Assembly: GCA_031368465.1 (NCBI GenBank)
Contig: JANMNT010000318.1
Location: 1 to 8,729 of the forward strand
Direction: 5' to 3'
From: UKL13-2 sp031368465
GTDB lineage: Bacteria > Pseudomonadota > Gammaproteobacteria > Burkholderiales > Usitatibacteraceae
DNA length: 8,729 bases
Part shown: positions 5,167 to 8,729 of the stretch, one piece after another
Layout: every line of letters starts with the position of its first letter
Position numbering within the stretch: position 1 is the stretch's first letter
Notes under the pieces: generated by a model
Told to the model about the DNA's origin: nothing
The model's input: only the letters and a program-made list of their open reading frames with translations
Databases searched by the model: none
Made by a program: the position numbers and the translations under genes

Positions 5167-5492
5167 GTCAAGAAAAATATTTTTTGTGATGCGTGACATT
5201 TTCGCTTGCTTATGCACAGCACCTTCGTTCAAGCCATTTCCAGCGTCTTTCTCCCGCCCGTTGTGAAGAACCTTCTGCAACTGATTGATAAATATGATTT
5301 TTTAGTGTTTTTTTGCAGCGCAGCGATGAGAAATTTTTCTGTGGCGGGCGGTAACCAGTGTGCAAGGTGTGATGTATGCACAAAGTTATCCACAGGCGTC
5401 GGGCGGGGCCGACCAACACCTGAAGACCTTTGTCTGGCAAGGGCTTTCATCGATTTTGACGGCCCAATCGACCATCCTGGGATTGTGCTGTG
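5167..5492. promoter_or_regulatory. hemE-priA spacer with DnaA-box and IHF matches, possible origin or priA control region
   Basis: No convincing gene is present. TTATGCACA (5210-5218) and TTATCCACA (5386-5394) are exact TTATNCACA DnaA boxes on the + strand. Near matches with one mismatch are GTATGCACA (5374-5382) and, on the minus strand, TTCTTCACA (5270-5262). The minus strand at 5290-5278 reads tatcaatcagttg, a full match to the IHF consensus WATCAANNNNTTR. AT-rich tracts lie at 5171-5186 (with the palindrome aaaaatattttt) and around 5285-5316 (gattttttagtgttttttt). This combination is seen in replication origins and in DnaA-controlled promoters. Origin function is inference; no dnaA, dnaN, gidA or parAB gene is in the window. 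Confidence 0.45.
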
Positions 5493-7769
5493 ATGCCAAC
5501 AATTGGCCGGGTTGCACTCGACGTCCCGCTCGCACAATGGTTTGATTTCGCGCTGCCGGATGCTCTGGCAACGGATGTCGGGCGTCTCGCCGTTGTGCCG
5601 TTTGGCAGCAAAAAAATGGTCGGGATCATCGTCTCCATTGCCGATACCACCGACGTTCCACCTGAAAGGCTCAAGCAGGCAGTTGCCGTCTGGCGGGACA
5701 TGCCGGCGTTTGGTGATGAGCTAATGTCGCTTATCGGGTTTTGCGAGAACTACTATCACGCGCCGTTTGGTCAAATCGCCATCAACGTCATCCCGCCTCG
5801 GTTGCGCAATCCAGAACAACCGGACCCCGGAAGCAACAATACGAAGCTGCGCCAGACCGCACGATCAACCCTGCACCAAATCTTGATCACCGACACCGGT
5901 CGCGCGGCGATTGCGGCACTGCCGGCCCGCAGGGTCGCGCAACGCGCCATGTTGGAATTTTTGCGTGGCGGCGCGGTAGCCGAAACAGTATTGCGGCAAC
6001 GCCATACACGCGCCGGCGCCACCCTCGCAACCTTGCTCGACCGGGCGTGGGTAAAAATTGAAACAATCGTGCCGTCCGACGCTGCGAACGTTTCCGGTGG
6101 GCAACACGTGATTGCACCTGGTCCAGCCGGGCCGTTGCTCAACGCAGAACAACAAGTTGCCGTTGATGCCATTACCGCCTCAAACCGGCGCTATACCGGA
6201 TTTGTCCTGGAGGGCATAACTGGCAGCGGTAAAACGGAGGTTTATCTGCGCGCCATCGCCGATACATTGGCGCGTCAACAACAAGCGCTGGTGCTGGTGC
6301 CTGAAATTAATTTGACACCGGCATTTTTGAAGCATGTCGCCGGCCGCTTTCCGCATCACCGGATTGCACCGGCGCACAGCGGCATGACCGCCGTTACGCG
6401 GCTGAATGCATGGCGCGACGCACAGGACGGTCGTGCCGATATCGTTGTCGGCACACGCCTGGCGGTGTTTACCCCCATGCCGCAGCTGGGTCTGATTATT
6501 GTTGATGAAGAACACGATCAATCGTACAAGCAACAGGAAGGTGTGCGCTACTCCGCGAGAGATGTCGCGGTTTTTCGTGCCAGTCAGATCGGCTGCCCGA
6601 TTGTGCTGGGCTCGGCGACACCATCAATCGAAACGCTCGACAACGTTGCGCGCGGTCGCTTCACGCGTTTGGCACTTACCGCCCGCGCGGTTGAAAACGC
6701 GGTCTTGCCGACGGTTGAATTTATTCATCTCGACAGCGAAAAAGCCCCGGATGGTTTGACCGGGTCACTGCTTCGTGCCATCGATGAAACCGTCAAACGC
6801 GGCGAACAGGCGATGGTGTTCATCAACCGTCGCGGCTTTGCCCCGGCGCTGGTGTGCGGCAGTTGCGCCTGGATGCCCGAATGCAAACGTTGCAGCGCAC
6901 GCATGGTATTTCATCGCGCCGCGAACAAGATGAAATGCCACCATTGTGGCGCGGAGTCACGTGCACCGACCACCTGCGGCGATTGCGGCTCGACCGATTT
7001 ACATCCGGCAGGACAGGGCAGTGAACGTATTGAGGCTGCACTGCAAGCGGCGCTGCCAAATGCACGCATCACGCGCGTGGATCGTGATGCGACGCGCCGG
7101 CGCGGCAGTGCGGAGAAAATATTTACCGCGGCGGCAAACGGCGAAATTGATGTTTTGGTCGGCACACAAATGCTCACCAAGGGCCATGATTTCCCCAAGC
7201 TCACACTGGTATGTGTGGTCAACGCCGATGGCGCGGTGTTTTCAGCCGACTTCCGTGCCGCCGAACGGTTGGCACAACAAATGGTGCAGGTCGCGGGTCG
7301 ATCAGGCCGCGCCGATGCGCCCGGGCGGGTATTGATTCAGACACGTTTTCCCGAGCATCCGGTTTATCAAGCGGTTGCCAGCCACAACTACAACCAGTTT
7401 GTTGAGGTCGCCCTCGCCGAACGACGCGTGATGCATTTACCGCCGTACAGTTATCTGGCGCTGTTGCGAGCGGAATCACGCGACATTACAAAGCTCGACG
7501 ACTTTTTGACGCAGGCACAACAAAGCGGACGAACAATTGTGGCCGGGATGGCCGGCGCAACCAACGGCGCCGACAACGCCATCAGGATTTGGGAACCGGT
7601 TGCCTCAACCCTCGAGCGCAAAGCCGGCTACACGCGCAAACAACTGATGGTGCAAGCCGATCGACGCGGCGGGTTGCAGCAGTTTCTGGCGGCTTGGATT
7701 GCGGTCATACGCGACGGTGATAAACGCAACGTCAAGTGGGTGATCGACGTCGATCCAATTGAAGTTTAA
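5493..7769 (+). CDS. priA: Primosomal protein N' (replication-restart helicase)
   Basis: The 758-residue product (E. coli PriA has 732) is a superfamily 2 3'-5' DNA helicase. It recognises stalled forks and D-loops and reloads DnaB with PriB/DnaT-type partners. The N-terminal 3'-DNA-binding domain is at ~1-100 (FCENYYHAPFGQ near its end) and a winged-helix region at ~105-195. Walker A GITGSGKT is at ~241-248, DEEH with SYKQQEGVRYSARD at ~338, GSATPS at ~373, and the C-terminal helicase motif QVAGRSGRADAPG at ~599. Eight zinc cysteines in four CxxC pairs (Cys455/458, 464/467, 482/485, 495/498) bind two zinc ions and are all present. The ATG at 5493 was chosen; a GTG at 5490 directly before it is equally placed relative to tggga (5478-5482). 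A long inverted repeat follows the stop by 4 bp. The upstream spacer contains DnaA boxes. Confidence 0.97.
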   Translation: MPTIGRVALDVPLAQWFDFALPDALATDVGRLAVVPFGSKKMVGIIVSIADTTDVPPERLKQAVAVWRDMPAFGDELMSLIGFCENYYHAPFGQIAINVIPPRLRNPEQPDPGSNNTKLRQTARSTLHQILITDTGRAAIAALPARRVAQRAMLEFLRGGAVAETVLRQRHTRAGATLATLLDRAWVKIETIVPSDAANVSGGQHVIAPGPAGPLLNAEQQVAVDAITASNRRYTGFVLEGITGSGKTEVYLRAIADTLARQQQALVLVPEINLTPAFLKHVAGRFPHHRIAPAHSGMTAVTRLNAWRDAQDGRADIVVGTRLAVFTPMPQLGLIIVDEEHDQSYKQQEGVRYSARDVAVFRASQIGCPIVLGSATPSIETLDNVARGRFTRLALTARAVENAVLPTVEFIHLDSEKAPDGLTGSLLRAIDETVKRGEQAMVFINRRGFAPALVCGSCAWMPECKRCSARMVFHRAANKMKCHHCGAESRAPTTCGDCGSTDLHPAGQGSERIEAALQAALPNARITRVDRDATRRRGSAEKIFTAAANGEIDVLVGTQMLTKGHDFPKLTLVCVVNADGAVFSADFRAAERLAQQMVQVAGRSGRADAPGRVLIQTRFPEHPVYQAVASHNYNQFVEVALAERRVMHLPPYSYLALLRAESRDITKLDDFLTQAQQSGRTIVAGMAGATNGADNAIRIWEPVASTLERKAGYTRKQLMVQADRRGGLQQFLAAWIAVIRDGDKRNVKWVIDVDPIEV

Positions 7770-7773
7770 AACT

Positions 7774-7843
7774 CGTTTATTGGCGGGCATATTCAACATG
7801 TTTTGCCTGAAAGCGCCCGCCAATAAACGACTGTTTGTTTTAT
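7774..7843. terminator. 15-bp perfect inverted repeat after priA, probable terminator
   Basis: cgtttattggcgggc (7774-7788) is perfectly complementary to gcccgccaataaacg (7815-7829). The loop is 26 nt and the T-rich actgtttgttttatt follows. It starts 4 bp after the priA stop. On the minus strand the stem is followed by gagttttaaac, so it could also work in the other direction. The loop is longer than in most intrinsic terminators, so a transcript-stabilising stem or a repeat-element remnant is possible. Confidence 0.65.
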
Positions 7844-7880
7844 TACTCAGGCACCGGGTCGGCGAGACACCCCCACCGGC

Positions 7881-7886
7881 TATAAT
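7881..7886 (+). promoter_or_regulatory. Probable argS promoter (-10 box)
   Basis: A perfect TATAAT lies 25 bp upstream of the argS ATG and would give a leader of roughly 19 nt. The -35 position (about 7858-7863) does not resemble TTGACA, so activity may depend on an activator or on the strong -10 box. It lies after the priA terminator, which fits argS being its own transcription unit. Confidence 0.5.
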
Positions 7887-7911
7887 GTGACATTCCGTTT
7901 TGATTCAGCCC

Positions 7912-8729
7912 ATGTCCCATTTTTCCGATAACAAATCCGCCGTTGCCGACCTGTTTCAGACCGCGCTTTTTTCAGCGTTCCCGGCACTGCAAGATGAAAC
8001 GCCACCGTTTGCCATTGCGGTTGAAAAACCGAAAAACCCGGAACACGGGCACTACGCCGTCAATAGTGCGTTGCATCTGGCCAAGAAGCTCGGCAAAAAG
8101 CCGCGCGAGATCGCCGAAGCGATTGTGGCGGCGCTGCCCGTTTCGACGCTGCTTGCCGGCACACCCGAGATCGCCGGCCCCGGATTTATTAACGTACGTC
8201 TTTCGCGCGAAGCAGAAACACGCATCGTCAACGATATCGCCCTGCGTGGCGCAAAGTTTGGCACCAGTGATGTCGGCAAACACGAAAAAGTCATGGTTGA
8301 ATTTGTCTCGGCAAATCCAACCGGGCCGTTGCATGTGGGCCACGGCCGTGGCGCGGCCATCGGCGACACACTGGCGCGACTGCTGACCTCACAGGGATAC
8401 GACGTCAGCCGCGAGTTCTACTACAACGATGCCGGCGTGCAGATTGAAAATCTCGCCGCGTCGGTCACCGCCAGATTGCAGGAGCGGGCAGGCGTGGCTA
8501 GCGTGTTCCCCGAAGGCGGCTACCGCGGCGACTACATCATCGAAATCGCCGAACGTTATGCCGCCGAGCATCCATCGGATGTATTGGGCGCCGACCACGA
8601 ATCAGTGCGTAAATTTGCCGTTGCGGCGTTGCGTCACGAGCAGGACCTCGATCTGAAGGCGTTTGATTTAAATTTTGATTTGCATTATCTGGAGTCGTCG
8701 ATCTATACCGACGGGTTGGTCGAAAAGAC
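7912..8729 (+). CDS. argS: Arginyl-tRNA synthetase, N-terminal part
   Basis: The frame is open from the ATG at 7912 to the window edge (272 complete codons), about half of the usual ~560-580 residues. ArgS charges tRNA(Arg) with arginine in the cytoplasm. Residues ~1-110 form the N-terminal additional domain that binds the tRNA D-loop, with EKPKNPEHGHYAVNSAL (~38-54) and the IAGPGFINVRL segment. The class I active-site signature is VEFVSANPTGPLHVGHGRGA (~129-148), with HVGH as the HIGH motif at 141-144. REFYYNDAGVQIENLA follows at ~167-182 and YRGDYI at ~204-209. The KMSK-type loop and the anticodon-binding domain lie beyond the window. The start has no strong ribosome-binding site, but the N-terminal sequence and the TATAAT at 7881 support it. 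Confidence 0.95.
   Translation, partial: MSHFSDNKSAVADLFQTALFSAFPALQDETPPFAIAVEKPKNPEHGHYAVNSALHLAKKLGKKPREIAEAIVAALPVSTLLAGTPEIAGPGFINVRLSREAETRIVNDIALRGAKFGTSDVGKHEKVMVEFVSANPTGPLHVGHGRGAAIGDTLARLLTSQGYDVSREFYYNDAGVQIENLAASVTARLQERAGVASVFPEGGYRGDYIIEIAERYAAEHPSDVLGADHESVRKFAVAALRHEQDLDLKAFDLNFDLHYLESSIYTDGLVEK

Noticed and set aside
5206..5493. 95-codon frame whose TGA overlaps the priA ATG (TGATG)
   Set aside because: The overlap suggested coupling, but there is no ribosome-binding site, the frame starts inside a DnaA box and runs through the AT-rich tracts, and the product has no family features.
7794..7803. Small palindrome AACATGTT in the loop after priA as a regulator site
   Set aside because: It is short, isolated, and lies in the loop of a likely terminator; chance is the simplest explanation.

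Overview
The window looks like a bacterial chromosome of moderately high GC carrying housekeeping genes on the + strand: the 3' end of gltB, complete gltD, hemE and priA, and the 5' part of argS. The protein sequences and the grouping of gltBD, hemE, priA and argS suggest a betaproteobacterium. That placement is inference, since no rRNA or marker search was possible.

Layout: gltB tail (2-271) and gltD (298-1737) form an operon for NADPH glutamate synthase. Positions 1738-4089 are an accessory segment. It holds two extra copies of the last ~110 bp of gltD (1829-1952 and 3865-3980). Between them lie two MITE-like inverted-repeat elements of REP-associated transposase (RAYT) type, one containing a truncated RAYT gene. 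A gene for a secreted two-domain protein (2508-3605), with an N-terminal DUF3494 ice-binding-like domain, sits in the middle and is preceded by a 38-codon overlapping small ORF. Housekeeping genes then resume: hemE (4090-5166, haem synthesis), a 326-bp spacer with DnaA-box and IHF-like matches, priA (5493-7769, replication restart), a strong inverted repeat that probably terminates transcription, a TATAAT promoter and argS (7912 to the window end).

The most interesting part is 1634-3980. The two extra gltD 3' ends start at the same base of gltD. Both carry the same 15-nt hairpin-forming replacement at the same place, and after it they keep the GltD reading frame to the stop. In the first copy 8 of 9 codon differences from native gltD are synonymous. 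This suggests that gltD 3' ends were once functional coding sequence and were displaced or imported, as happens when a mobile element uses a gene's 3' end as its attachment site. The ice-binding-like gene would be the cargo. No integrase gene is visible, so the mechanism is open.

A second lead is the hemE-priA spacer, where two exact TTATNCACA boxes, two near matches, an IHF consensus match and T-rich tracts lie together as in a replication origin or a DnaA-controlled promoter.
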